Positions 16,466-25,374 are shown, counted from the first letter of the stretch. The stretch is DNA of 64,000 nucleotides from Paenibacillus sp. FSL R10-2734 (GCF_037963865.1 NZ_CP150170.1:1736001-1800000), one strand, 5' to 3'. The notes: generated by a model from the letters alone, not told the origin. Made by a program: numbers and translations.

Positions 16466-16783
16466 ATGGCTATCGTGAACGTGTCTGACCAAACCTTTAG
16501 TAACGAAGTGGAAGGTCAAGGTACTGTAGTAGTAGACTTCTGGGCTCCTTGGTGTGGTCCTTGTAAGATGATTGCTCCAATCTTGGACGAATTGTCCACA
16601 GAACTGGGAGACAGCGTAAAAATTGCAAAATTGAATGTGGATGAGAATCCGGAAACGGCTTCCCGTTTTGGAGTTATGAGTATCCCAACCCTGATCTTCT
16701 TCAAAGATGGTCAACCGGTAGATAAAGTTGTGGGATTGAACTCCAAAGAATCCCTGAAAAATATCGTAGCTAAACATCAATAA
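16466..16783 (+). CDS. trxA: Thioredoxin
   Basis: A 105-residue cytosolic thioredoxin that reduces protein disulfides and serves ribonucleotide reductase and peroxidases. The active site is DFWAPWCGPCKMIAPIL near residue 30, and the cis-proline loop is SIPTLIFF. Start ATG follows AGAGGAGG. Length is that of the family. It has its own promoter and a terminator before uvrC, the same pairing of trxA and uvrC as in B. subtilis. Confidence 0.97.
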   Translation: MAIVNVSDQTFSNEVEGQGTVVVDFWAPWCGPCKMIAPILDELSTELGDSVKIAKLNVDENPETASRFGVMSIPTLIFFKDGQPVDKVVGLNSKESLKNIVAKHQ

Positions 16784-16824
16784 TTGTTAAATGCTACTGT
16801 TCGGGCCTCGGCCCTGCCACTCAG

Positions 16825-16853
16825 CGCCTTCGGTTCATTCCGGAGGCGTTTTG
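16825..16853 (+). terminator. Terminator after trxA
   Basis: CGCCTTCGG pairs with CCGGAGGCG, followed by TTTTGTG. Confidence 0.75.
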
Positions 16854-16904
16854 TGTGCTGAATGCCAACTAATCATGGGTCCAATTTAGCTGGAGGGGAT
16901 CATT

Positions 16905-18857
16905 TTGGACAACATCCGTAACAAACTAGCTTTATTACCTGACTTGCCCGGGTGCTATCTGATGAAGAATCAAGAAGGCACCATTATTTATGTGGGTAAG
17001 GCGAAGGTACTTAAGAATCGGGTTCGCTCTTATTTTACAGGAAGTCATAATGGTAAGACTCAGCGGCTTGTCGCTAACATTGCTGATTTCGAATATATTG
17101 TTACGTCCAGCAACATGGAAGCGCTCATTCTCGAGTGCAATCTGATTAAGAAGCATATGCCGCGTTATAACGTTCTTCTGAAGGACGACAAGACATTTCC
17201 TTATATAAAAATAACGAATGAAGCTCACCCGCGCCTTGAAGTTACACGTCGGGTGATTAAAGATAAAGCAAAATATTTTGGACCTTATCCTAATGGTTAT
17301 GCAGCACAGCAAACGAAAAAGCTTCTCGACCGTATGTATCCACTCCGTAAATGTGGTGTGATGCCGAAGGAGGTCTGTCTTTACTATCACATGGGCCAGT
17401 GCTTAGCACCGTGTGAAAAGGAAGTGCAGAAATCCGAGTATGAGCGAATTACACAAGAAATCGCTGCTTTTCTTGGTGGAGGCCATGAGGCGGTTAAGAA
17501 GGATTTGCAGCAGAAGATGCAGGAAGCTGCTGAGGAATTGTATTTTGAACGGGCGAAGGAATTGCGGGATCAAATTATCCATATTGATGCGTTGATGGAA
17601 AAGCAGAAGATTAACACCACGGATACGAAGGATCGTGACGTATTTGGTTATGCGGTAGATAAGGGATGGATGTGTGTACAGATTCTGTACATGAGACAAG
17701 GGAAGATGATCCAGCGACATTCCTCCGTCTTTCCGTTCTATGGGGAAGCTTATAGTGACTTTATGTCTTATGTGACCCAGTATTACAGTGATAATCCGGC
17801 TCTGCCGCAGGAGATTCTGCTGCCGGATGTGCTTGATGAGGAAGCTGTAGCTGATAAAGAAGCTAAGCAGCAGATTGTCATTGCTGCTCCAGCCGAAGAT
17901 GATTTACAAAAAGGGGATGATACCCCTGAATCGGCTGAAGAAGCTGAGGCACGTGAAATCGCAGCTGCGGAAGCATCAGAAGCAGGCGTCGTTGATGCAA
18001 CTGGTGGTGCGTCTATTTTACAGGAATGGCTCGGCATCAAGGTGCTGGTGCCACAGCGTGGTCTCAAGAAGCAGATGGTTGGTATGGCTTGTCAAAATGC
18101 ACGAGTCGCTATCGACGAGAAGTTCCGACTGATTGAACGGGATGAAGAGCGTACCTCTGGAGCTGCAATCAGCTTAGGCGAGAGCTTGGGGCTTGAACGT
18201 TTGAGCCGCATCGAGGCGTTCGATAACTCGAACATTCAGGGGACCAATCCGGTTTCTGCAATGGTTGTCTTCATTGATGGCAAGCCCGCGCGAAAAGAGT
18301 ATCGTAAATATAAGGTTCGTACAGTAGTGGGTGCGGATGATTATGGAACGATGCGCGAGGTCATTCGGCGGCGGTATGAGCGGGTACTGAAAGAGAATCT
18401 TCCGATGCCGGATCTTATTGTGGTCGATGGCGGTAAAGGACAGATATCTTCTGCCATTGATATTCTGGAGAATGAGCTGGGATTGTTCATTCCAGTCTGT
18501 GGTCTCGTCAAGGATGATAAACATAAGACGGCTCAACTTTTGGTTGGTGATCCGCCAGAACCTGTCACGCTGGCTCGGGACAGTCAGGAATTTTACCTGT
18601 TACAACGGATTCAGGATGAGGTGCATAGGTTCGCTATTACCTTCCACCGTGAACAGCGTGGGAAGTCCATGGTTACCTCTAAGCTGGACTCCATACCTGG
18701 TATAGGTGAGAAGCGACGCAAGGCGCTGCTTAAGCATTTTGGATCGCTCAAGAAAATTAAAGAAGCCTCTATAGAGGATTTCCGATCACTTTCTATAGGA
18801 GAAAAGCTGGCTAGTCAAATTCTTGAGGCGCTCAAGGATGAAGAGCCATCGACTTAG
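16905..18857 (+). CDS. uvrC: Excinuclease ABC subunit C
   Basis: A 650-residue UvrC, which makes both incisions in nucleotide excision repair. Domains in order: GIY-YIG nuclease (PGCYLMKNQEGTIIYVGKAK), UVR motif near residue 205, the RNase H-like second nuclease (RIEAFDNSNIQGTNPVSAMV, with VVDGGKGQ), and C-terminal helix-hairpin-helix (SIPGIGEKRRKALLKHFGS). The start is TTG after GGAGGGG. It is about 50 residues longer than B. subtilis UvrC owing to an acidic, Ala/Glu-rich insert at about residues 312-370, between the UVR motif and the RNase H-like domain; the insert looks disordered. A strong terminator follows. Confidence 0.96.
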   Translation: MDNIRNKLALLPDLPGCYLMKNQEGTIIYVGKAKVLKNRVRSYFTGSHNGKTQRLVANIADFEYIVTSSNMEALILECNLIKKHMPRYNVLLKDDKTFPYIKITNEAHPRLEVTRRVIKDKAKYFGPYPNGYAAQQTKKLLDRMYPLRKCGVMPKEVCLYYHMGQCLAPCEKEVQKSEYERITQEIAAFLGGGHEAVKKDLQQKMQEAAEELYFERAKELRDQIIHIDALMEKQKINTTDTKDRDVFGYAVDKGWMCVQILYMRQGKMIQRHSSVFPFYGEAYSDFMSYVTQYYSDNPALPQEILLPDVLDEEAVADKEAKQQIVIAAPAEDDLQKGDDTPESAEEAEAREIAAAEASEAGVVDATGGASILQEWLGIKVLVPQRGLKKQMVGMACQNARVAIDEKFRLIERDEERTSGAAISLGESLGLERLSRIEAFDNSNIQGTNPVSAMVVFIDGKPARKEYRKYKVRTVVGADDYGTMREVIRRRYERVLKENLPMPDLIVVDGGKGQISSAIDILENELGLFIPVCGLVKDDKHKTAQLLVGDPPEPVTLARDSQEFYLLQRIQDEVHRFAITFHREQRGKSMVTSKLDSIPGIGEKRRKALLKHFGSLKKIKEASIEDFRSLSIGEKLASQILEALKDEEPST

Positions 18858-18892
18858 AGCATTAGGAATGAAAGAAAGCTGTATAAGCAAAT

Positions 18893-18936
18893 TAAAAAGG
18901 TGTCATAGCAGGGTTCTGCTGTGACACCTTTTTTGT
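18893..18936. terminator. Bidirectional terminator between uvrC and the CPBP gene
   Basis: AAAAAGGTGTCA and TGACACCTTTTTT pair around GCAG/CTGC. Confidence 0.9.
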
Positions 18937-18966
18937 ATCATCATCGGGTATCCACCCGTTACTTCT

Positions 18967-20655
18967 TTAACTTACAGATGTCGGTTCAACCGGCTTAAGT
19001 TCTGGTTTCTGCGGTGGGTTAAATCGATAGACGATATAGCCAACTATGAACGGCATGATAATCGCAAAGATACCTGCCCCTACATTCACGCTCTCTTTCA
19101 TAAAGATCAGCGTAGCACCCATCAGAATGCTGTCAAACACGACATGACTGAACATGACGGCAATAAAGCCGTAACGAAGGAAAATATAGCTGAAGAGCAG
19201 CCCGATCACGGTCAGCTCAATGGGACGGGTGCTGATGGGATAGATCGGATATAACGTATGGCCAAATGCCCAGACCAGCGTAGTGATCAGGCATGCGATG
19301 AACGTGCTCCGGAATACCTTTTTCAACACGGGGATTCCGAAAAAGCGATAAATGGCTTCCTCGGATAAACCAGCGAGCCATGCGACGATGGGCAGCAGCC
19401 AAGCATATCTCATGTTGTAAGGAGATTGGGTAGCGTCAGTAGTAGACCAGTTGTTCAAGGTAAATGATAATATGATGAACATAAGGGTCTGCACCCCTAG
19501 CAGTACGAATGCCCAGATGTATCCGGCACGGATACTATCCAGCACATACTTTCCGTAGCCTGGCTCTTTGGCGCGTGGCCAAGGGTTCATTCCTTCTTCC
19601 TTTTTCCATAGGCCGTCGCCTCCAACTAGGGAGAAATAGAGCAGGGAGGACATTAGCAGGCTATACAAGGCATAAATGATGAACATAATGAAGGAGGTTA
19701 TCTGAGCCTCAAGCCCTTCACCTGTGGATTCAGGTAGCATATTATAGGTGCTGATCATCATGATTACAAAATAAGCCGAGCTTAGGAATACTCCACGCTT
19801 AAAGGAGGTATGCTCCCTTCTAAGTATGCTGTAGATGAGTGCCAGAACTCCTACAGCTAGTGTAGGCAGGCCATAGCCGAACATAGTAAGCTTTTCCGCA
19901 AGAGAGGTCTGATCCTTCACGTAGGAGGTATGCCAGGCTGGAGCTGAGAATCCGGCTTTAAAGCTGGATACCTGCTCACCATTGAAATCGAAATAATAGT
20001 GTAGCAAGGATTCGCCGATCTGAACGGAACGATCTGTATACACGAGCCCGTGGTTTCCCGTATTATTGGATTCAATTTGCAGCTTGGCGGGATTCACATT
20101 CCATTCCTGAAGCCAGGGACGGGCAAGATTTTCTTTTTGTGCTAGAGACAAAGCAGTACCCTTGTCCTCTTCTTTTGCGCTAGTGGATACATTGCTTGGT
20201 AAGCCTGCAGCCGATCCTTCTGCACCTTGTGTGAAGGCGACTACTGCGCCAGTATACATATTGAGGTCAACGGAGATCAGTGGCTCTTGTTCCGCTGAAG
20301 GACTAAGTGTTACACGAAAGATGTCAAAAGGATATCGTTGATCCAATTTCTTTTTTGTATAGTCCTCCAAAAGCTTCTCGCGGGACATATAACCATAAAA
20401 GGAAGAGTCCGTATCGTACAGTACATTCCACTGATCGGTTGGTGCTTTGGTGTAGTTCAGCTTTTGTTCTGCGAATGATATGGCTTTGTCGCGGGCTTCC
20501 GCCTTACTGATGACAGTAGTATCTTCCCCGGCAGGGCTATTTAGCACCGAGGGAGCAATTTGAAACATAATAAATAGAATAAGACCGATAATGCCCGAGA
20601 TGATGAGCCTCTTGGAGAGGGCACGTTGCTGTAAGGGCTGGCCAACGGGATTCAT
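18967..20655 (-). CDS. CPBP-family intramembrane metalloprotease with large ectodomain
   Basis: A 562-residue membrane protein. The C-terminal half holds the CPBP/Abi (CaaX protease-like) signature: EEAIYRFFGIP (motif 1, EExxxR), AFGHTLYPIY (motif 2) and HVVFDSIL (motif 3, HxxxD). One membrane helix near residues 17-35 is followed by about 200 hydrophilic residues, then at least eight helices. The hydrophilic segment is probably outside the cell and shows two weakly similar PepSY-like stretches (KAEARDKAISFAEQKL; AQKENLARPWLQEWN). The start follows AAGGAGGCG. Substrate unknown. Confidence 0.85.
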   Translation of the reverse strand: MNPVGQPLQQRALSKRLIISGIIGLILFIMFQIAPSVLNSPAGEDTTVISKAEARDKAISFAEQKLNYTKAPTDQWNVLYDTDSSFYGYMSREKLLEDYTKKKLDQRYPFDIFRVTLSPSAEQEPLISVDLNMYTGAVVAFTQGAEGSAAGLPSNVSTSAKEEDKGTALSLAQKENLARPWLQEWNVNPAKLQIESNNTGNHGLVYTDRSVQIGESLLHYYFDFNGEQVSSFKAGFSAPAWHTSYVKDQTSLAEKLTMFGYGLPTLAVGVLALIYSILRREHTSFKRGVFLSSAYFVIMMISTYNMLPESTGEGLEAQITSFIMFIIYALYSLLMSSLLYFSLVGGDGLWKKEEGMNPWPRAKEPGYGKYVLDSIRAGYIWAFVLLGVQTLMFIILSFTLNNWSTTDATQSPYNMRYAWLLPIVAWLAGLSEEAIYRFFGIPVLKKVFRSTFIACLITTLVWAFGHTLYPIYPISTRPIELTVIGLLFSYIFLRYGFIAVMFSHVVFDSILMGATLIFMKESVNVGAGIFAIIMPFIVGYIVYRFNPPQKPELKPVEPTSVS

Positions 20656-20932
20656 GTAACGCCTCCTTGTAAACTGACAATGTTATGTACCATTATAGTA
20701 TTAGTGCCATGATAGTTACAAAAATCATCGTATATTCTTTTTATGGGTAATAGAGATATTATAGAATAGGTAGCTGAATATATACCATGAATTTAAGGTG
20801 ATTATTTCTTCGTTTTTCATGAAAATCGATGCAATTGCAGGGAAAACACGGAAAAGTGATGAGAAAAGGCACTCTTAGTGGTACATCCTCTCCAAACCGC
20901 ATTTTTCATATGAATCACCATTAATAGTGTCT

Positions 20933-20961
20933 TTGTGATTTATCGAAATAACATATATAAT
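20933..20961 (+). promoter_or_regulatory. Candidate promoter of the ktrBA operon
   Basis: TTGTGA and TATAAT are separated by 17 bases, about 18 bases before the first stem of the riboswitch. The stretch 20,656-20,930 shows nothing else I can name. Confidence 0.6.
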
Positions 20962-20974
20962 TTGTATGCAATTG

Positions 20975-21186
20975 TATATAGCCGAATTTCAGGTGAAAAC
21001 GGGGGAACCATAAGAAGTAATGAAAAGATGAGTATACGCCATAGGCGTTGTCTTTATTCATCAGGGGTGAATTTCGTTCTAGGAACGAATAGGGCAGCCT
21101 GCACAGTCCGAATCCGTCAGCTAACCTCGTAGGCTAATTTACTGCAGGAACCAAGGGTAGCATTGGTTTTCCAGTGCTTTTTTTGT
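20975..21186 (+). ncRNA. c-di-AMP (ydaO/yuaA-type) riboswitch with terminator
   Basis: The leader contains the conserved blocks of this class: GAAAACGGGGGAACCA, GGGGTGAATTTCG, AGGGCAGCC and TCCGAATCCGTCAGCTAACC followed by TCGTAGGC. The outer stem is TAGCC (20,979-20,983) with GGCTA (21,132-21,136). It is followed by an intrinsic terminator, AGCATTGG/CCAGTGCT plus seven T (21,159-21,185). In this class c-di-AMP binding promotes termination, so K+ importer genes are shut off when c-di-AMP is high. Distal genes are ktrB and ktrA, as in the founding yuaA example. Confidence 0.92.
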
Positions 21187-21222
21187 TGGAATTCTTTAAA
21201 TTTTGATAAGAGGGTGAGCGTA

Positions 21223-22581
21223 GTGGCTTCACAGTTTCGCAGGGTTTCTGAATCAAAGTTCCTGAAGCTCTCTCCGCCTCAGATTATGGTGCTTGGTTTT
21301 GCATCGATCATTCTGATTGGAGCCTTGCTGCTAATGCTTCCCATTTCGAGTACCAGCGGGAATGCTGTTAGTTTTATTGATGCGTTGTTTACTGCAACAT
21401 CGGCCACCTGTGTGACAGGACTTGTGGTGCTGGACACCGGGACGACATTCACCATTTTTGGGAAAACCGTAATTATGGTGCTTATCCAGGTGGGCGGCTT
21501 AGGTTTTATGACAATGGCCACCTTATTTGCCATGATGATGAAACGCAAAATCTCCTTGCGGGACAGACTGATCCTACAGGAAGCAATGAACCAAGGTTCT
21601 ATGGAGGGAATTGTTCGATTGATCCGGAGAGTACTCATTTATTCTTTGGTCATTGAAGGCTGTGCAGCGGTACTTCTGTCGATACGCTGGGCATTTGATA
21701 TGCCCCTAGGAAAAGCCATTTATTTTGGGATATTTCATGCGGTATCCATGTTTAATAACGCTGGATTTGATATTTTTGGAGATTTCCGGAGTTTAACCGA
21801 TTATGTATATGACCCGCTTGTGAATATCGTGGTGATGTTTCTGATTGTCTCCGGCGGTATCGGTTTTATTGTCATGTCTGATCTGGTGGAGTTTCGTGTA
21901 AAACGTAAATTATCTTTGCATAGCAAAGTTGTACTCTCTTCCACTGCAGGGCTTATTCTTATCGGCGCTTTGGTTATTTTTATATTTGAATTTACGAATC
22001 AGCGCACACTGGGTAATCTAAATTTCGGCGGCAAAATATTATCGGCATTCTTTCAGTCTGTATCGCCCCGAACCGCTGGTGCCAACACAGTGGATATTGC
22101 CGGACTGCGGCAAGCCTCACAGTTTTTTATGGTTATTCTTATGTTTATTGGTGCATCTCCGGGATCAACGGGTGGCGGGATCAAGACTACAACCTTTACG
22201 ATAATGATTGGTGCAGTAATAGCGATGCTGCGCGGGCGTGAAGATGTTGTGCTGTTCCGTTATCGATTGGCGCAGGAGCGTATCTATAAAGCGTTGACGT
22301 TAACTTTACTGGCGTTACTATTGGTCCTCTCTGTGTCGATGTTACTGTCCACAACAGAGGATAGTAATTTCTTAGCAATACTATTCGAGACGACCTCAGC
22401 CTTTGCTACGGTGGGACTAAGTATGGGGCTGACACCTGAACTGTCTATCATCGGTAAGATTCTGATCTGTCTGACGATGTTCGCGGGTCGGCTAGGTCCA
22501 TTAACATTAGTGTATGCGCTTGGACCTAAACAGGGTAAACCATTGTATAAGCATCCAGAAGGTAAAATAATTATTGGATAG
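21223..22581 (+). CDS. ktrB: K+ channel subunit KtrB
   Basis: A 452-residue TrkH/KtrB family potassium-translocating membrane subunit. Four M1-P-M2 repeats are visible with filter-like segments TSATCVTGL, NNAGFDIFG, SPRTAGANT and TTSAFATVGLSMG. I chose the GTG at 21,223 because AGGGTGAG lies six bases upstream; longer versions would begin inside the terminator hairpin. It works with the regulatory KtrA encoded 13 bases downstream. The riboswitch immediately upstream links it to c-di-AMP. Gene order is ktrB-ktrA, the reverse of B. subtilis ktrAB. Confidence 0.94.
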   Translation: MASQFRRVSESKFLKLSPPQIMVLGFASIILIGALLLMLPISSTSGNAVSFIDALFTATSATCVTGLVVLDTGTTFTIFGKTVIMVLIQVGGLGFMTMATLFAMMMKRKISLRDRLILQEAMNQGSMEGIVRLIRRVLIYSLVIEGCAAVLLSIRWAFDMPLGKAIYFGIFHAVSMFNNAGFDIFGDFRSLTDYVYDPLVNIVVMFLIVSGGIGFIVMSDLVEFRVKRKLSLHSKVVLSSTAGLILIGALVIFIFEFTNQRTLGNLNFGGKILSAFFQSVSPRTAGANTVDIAGLRQASQFFMVILMFIGASPGSTGGGIKTTTFTIMIGAVIAMLRGREDVVLFRYRLAQERIYKALTLTLLALLLVLSVSMLLSTTEDSNFLAILFETTSAFATVGLSMGLTPELSIIGKILICLTMFAGRLGPLTLVYALGPKQGKPLYKHPEGKIIIG

Positions 22582-22594
22582 GAGTTAATCCGAA

Positions 22595-23263
22595 ATGAAA
22601 GCACAGCAATTTGTAGTAATCGGCTTAGGCCGCTTTGGTTCAAGCCTTGCACTTGAGCTGATGGAAATGGGCTACGAGGTGCTCGGTATTGATCATCATG
22701 AAGAGCGCGTGGAGGAAATGAGCGATCACCTGACTCATGCGGTAGTGGCAGATGCTACAGATGAGGAGATTATGCGCTCGCTTGGCGTACGGAACTTTGA
22801 CTGTGGGATTGTAGCGATTGGCGACAATATGGAGCGCAGTATTCTGGCGGCAATTTTGTTAAAAGAGGTTGGAGTTAAGTATGTAGTAGCCAAGGCGATC
22901 TCGATCCTTCATGGTCGTGCGTTGTCCAGGCTGGGCGTAGACCGGGTTATTTTTCCCGAGCGGGATATGGGAATTCGTGTGGCGCATCAGCTCGTGACAC
23001 CCAATTTGCTGGATTATATTGAACTGTCCAAGGATTATAAGATCGTCGAGCTAACGGTTCCGTCCTGCATGAACGGGAAAAGCTTGTCAGATTTAAATAC
23101 AAGAGCGAAATATGGCTGCAGTATTGTTGCCCTAAACAGAGATAGTGGAATTATTGTTGCTCCAACCGCTCATGATCATTTGAGTGAGGGCGATGTTATG
23201 GTACTCATTGGTTCTAATGAAAGTATTGATCGATTTGAGAATGAGGTTGTAAACAAAGATTAA
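22595..23263 (+). CDS. ktrA: K+ channel gating subunit KtrA
   Basis: A 222-residue cytoplasmic RCK protein forming an octameric ring that gates KtrB. The N-terminal Rossmann domain starts QFVVIGLGRFGSSLALEL and binds ATP/ADP; the C-terminal RCK_C (TrkA-C) domain spans about residues 135-220 and in this family binds c-di-AMP. It is cotranscribed with ktrB under the riboswitch, so the uptake system is probably controlled by the same nucleotide at RNA and protein level. A strong terminator follows. Confidence 0.95.
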   Translation: MKAQQFVVIGLGRFGSSLALELMEMGYEVLGIDHHEERVEEMSDHLTHAVVADATDEEIMRSLGVRNFDCGIVAIGDNMERSILAAILLKEVGVKYVVAKAISILHGRALSRLGVDRVIFPERDMGIRVAHQLVTPNLLDYIELSKDYKIVELTVPSCMNGKSLSDLNTRAKYGCSIVALNRDSGIIVAPTAHDHLSEGDVMVLIGSNESIDRFENEVVNKD

Positions 23264-23266
23264 TAG

Positions 23267-23307
23267 TAAAGCCCTCGGTCCTATCATGGGACGGAGGGCT
23301 TTTTTTG
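23267..23307. terminator. Terminator after ktrA
   Basis: AAAGCCCTCGGTCC pairs with GGACGGAGGGCTTT, followed by T-run. Confidence 0.9.
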
Positions 23308-23334
23308 AATTTAGGTTGCACGCAGATGCAGATA

Positions 23335-24237
23335 TTACTTCTCTTGTTCTGTCAGAAACATCTCTTCTGTAACTTGCACCAGACTACGAGCTGCTGTGCT
23401 CAGGCTGCCGTCGTCACGGTAAATCAAGCAGGTCGTTCGTTGGGTTTGCTCCAGCTCCTTAATATGCAGAGATACCAGCCCGCCGCCGTTCAGTAGCTGC
23501 GGACGCAAATAAGACTTAGGCAGTAACGCGGCCACATTGACCGTCGGAAGCAGCCGTACGATGGCTTCGAAGGAGTCGATCTCCATACGTACGTCCGGAT
23601 CAATTCCGCAGCGCTGGAACAGATCGTCCGTTAGGCGGCGGTACCAGGTGCCTTTGGAGAAGAGGATCATAGGCAGTCGGGACAGATCATCCATGGTTAG
23701 CTTGGAAGATTGATTCAGAGGATGATGCTCAGAAACGACCAATCGAAGTTGATCCTCAAACAGAGAAATGCAGCGCAGTCCAGGCTCCTGAATAGAGGAA
23801 GCGATCAGACCGATATCTGATTTTCCTTCACTAACAGAGGAGACAATCTCATGCGTTCGGCCCGTGATCAGCTTCAGCTCCGCTGTAGGGTATTTCTCCA
23901 TATATGCGTTGACAAGAGGTGGCAGAGTAGTCTGCAGTGAGGTAAGAGACGCCCCTAAGGTGACCAGCTTTGGCTCGCCTTCTTTGTATTTAGACAGAGC
24001 CTCTAGAAATTTAGAGCGCTGCTGCCGTTGTTCAAGTGCGTAGGAATAAGTGAGACGCCCAACCTCGGTTAACTCCAGGCGCTTGCCATAACGATTAAAT
24101 AGCGCGACACCCAGACGTTCTTCCAGCTTGGAGATTTTGCGAGATAGGGCAGGCTGGGACAGATTGAGCTGGCGTGAGGCCCGATTTAAGCTGGAATGCT
24201 CCACGACCGCCGCAAAAACATCTAAATCGTCAAACAT
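23335..24237 (-). CDS. LysR-family regulator divergent from sdhCAB
   Basis: A 300-residue LysR-type transcription factor. The N-terminal winged helix is typical (DLDVFAAVVEHSSLNRASRQ, then LSQPALSRKISKLEERLG), and the C-terminal half is a periplasmic-binding-like effector domain. I start at ATG 24,237, where GAGAGGAA lies upstream; a 17-residue extension has no site and is not conserved in LysR starts. It faces sdhCAB across 403 bases, the usual arrangement for a LysR regulator and its target, so it may control succinate dehydrogenase; effector unknown. Confidence 0.88.
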   Translation of the reverse strand: MFDDLDVFAAVVEHSSLNRASRQLNLSQPALSRKISKLEERLGVALFNRYGKRLELTEVGRLTYSYALEQRQQRSKFLEALSKYKEGEPKLVTLGASLTSLQTTLPPLVNAYMEKYPTAELKLITGRTHEIVSSVSEGKSDIGLIASSIQEPGLRCISLFEDQLRLVVSEHHPLNQSSKLTMDDLSRLPMILFSKGTWYRRLTDDLFQRCGIDPDVRMEIDSFEAIVRLLPTVNVAALLPKSYLRPQLLNGGGLVSLHIKELEQTQRTTCLIYRDDGSLSTAARSLVQVTEEMFLTEQEK

Positions 24238-24346
24238 ATTTATGTTCCTCTCGTAGTGCAATCTATAAACAGTAGTGATGAAATTCATAGCGATGAAGAC
24301 GACACAGCTTGCTCCAGAAGGGAATAAAAAGTTTTGTCGGAAAATG

Positions 24347-24375
24347 TTGTCAATCTAAATGAGAATTATTATCAT
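24347..24375 (+). promoter_or_regulatory. sdhCAB promoter overlapped by a Fur-box-like site
   Basis: TTGTCA (24,347-24,352) and TATCAT (24,370-24,375) are separated by 17 bases. TGAGAATTATTATCA (24,360-24,374) matches the 7-1-7 Fur consensus TGATAATNATTATCA at all but one position and covers the spacer and -10. Fur repression by iron is inferred. Confidence 0.7.
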
Positions 24376-24455
24376 ATAAAATCTATTCTTATGCGTTTAT
24401 TGTATAACGATTAATAATTAGATTGCAATTCCCTTATAAGGGAAAAAGGAGTAAC

Positions 24456-24530
24456 ATGAAAAGTGACACAAGATATTCACATTTTGTGAAAAAGAAAACA
24501 AAGTCCGGGAAACCAAGGGATAGCGGTTAA
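24456..24530 (+). CDS. Possible 24-residue basic leader peptide upstream of sdhC
   Basis: An ATG four bases after AAGGAG opens a 24-codon frame, starting MKSDTRYSHFVKKKTKSGKP, that ends 110 bases before sdhC. The peptide is strongly basic and has no recognised relatives. It lies downstream of the putative Fur-controlled promoter, so it would be on the sdh mRNA. It may be translated as a leader peptide or be chance. A weak cre-like site (TGAAAACGCTGTTT, 24,604-24,617) lies between it and sdhC. Confidence 0.3.
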   Translation: MKSDTRYSHFVKKKTKSGKPRDSG

Positions 24531-24640
24531 TAAAGGCATTTTGTCATTACATAGTCTACGTTATCCTGTGTCGATTGTAGTTCCGGCGGTGAATACACAT
24601 TAATGAAAACGCTGTTTTAATCGGAAAGGGGTTACATTGT

Positions 24641-25306
24641 ATGAAAGGATTTTATTCCAGAAAGATTCATTCCTTGCTAGGCGTTATCCCGCTTGGAGCT
24701 TTCTTCATTGAGCACATGATGACGAATTTTGCGGCTGTAGAGGGTGGCGCTTCCGGTTTTACTGACAGTGTGATATGGCTGAACAGCCTGCCGCTTGTCT
24801 TCTTCCTGGAATTGTTCGGTATATGGCTTCCGCTGCTGTACCATGGCGTATACGGACTGTATATTGCCTATCAATCCAAGCCGAACTTGAACCGTTTCAA
24901 CATTGAAAGAAACTGGCGTTATACACTGCAACGCATTTCAGGCATTATAACTTTTGTTTTCATAGTGTGGCATTTGTTCCAGACTCGGGTTCAGGTAGCT
25001 GTTGGTAGTGTAGAGCATGAAGAATTAGGTGGCGTGATGCACGATATCGTGACTCAGCCGCTGATGCTGACGCTGTATATTATCGCTATAATTGCTGCAT
25101 GCTTTCACTTCTCAAACGGTCTATGGTCTTTCTTGATCAGCTGGGGAATCACTGTAGGACCTCGTTCACAGCGGGTATCCTCTTACCTTTGTCTTGGTAT
25201 CTTTGTTCTTGTAACGTTCATGTTCCTCATTTCGCTAGTCACTTTCCGTGATGCTGAATTTCAAACCGCAGCTTCCATAGCTCAGTCCATAAAGACTTTC
25301 ATCTAA
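24641..25306 (+). CDS. sdhC: Succinate dehydrogenase cytochrome b558 subunit
   Basis: A 221-residue membrane anchor of the Bacillus-type succinate:menaquinone reductase (complex II), with five predicted membrane helices carrying two haem b groups. Helix His residues that fit haem ligation are in FYSRKIHSLLGVIP, FIEHMM, YHGVYGLY, VWHLFQT and CFHFSNGLW. GGAAAGGGG lies upstream of the ATG. First gene of sdhCAB. Succinate oxidation feeds electrons into the menaquinone pool, to which the NDH-2 proteins in this window also deliver. Confidence 0.95.
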   Translation: MKGFYSRKIHSLLGVIPLGAFFIEHMMTNFAAVEGGASGFTDSVIWLNSLPLVFFLELFGIWLPLLYHGVYGLYIAYQSKPNLNRFNIERNWRYTLQRISGIITFVFIVWHLFQTRVQVAVGSVEHEELGGVMHDIVTQPLMLTLYIIAIIAACFHFSNGLWSFLISWGITVGPRSQRVSSYLCLGIFVLVTFMFLISLVTFRDAEFQTAASIAQSIKTFI

Positions 25307-25374
25307 GTAATTAACCTCTCAGGACTAGATTCTAGAATCCTTTCTGATATTTTCGATAAAGGGAGTGAACTATC

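Noticed and set aside
24604..24617. cre-like site (CcpA) before sdhC
   Set aside because: Only the left half matches well; the right half breaks the consensus, so I mention it only in passing.
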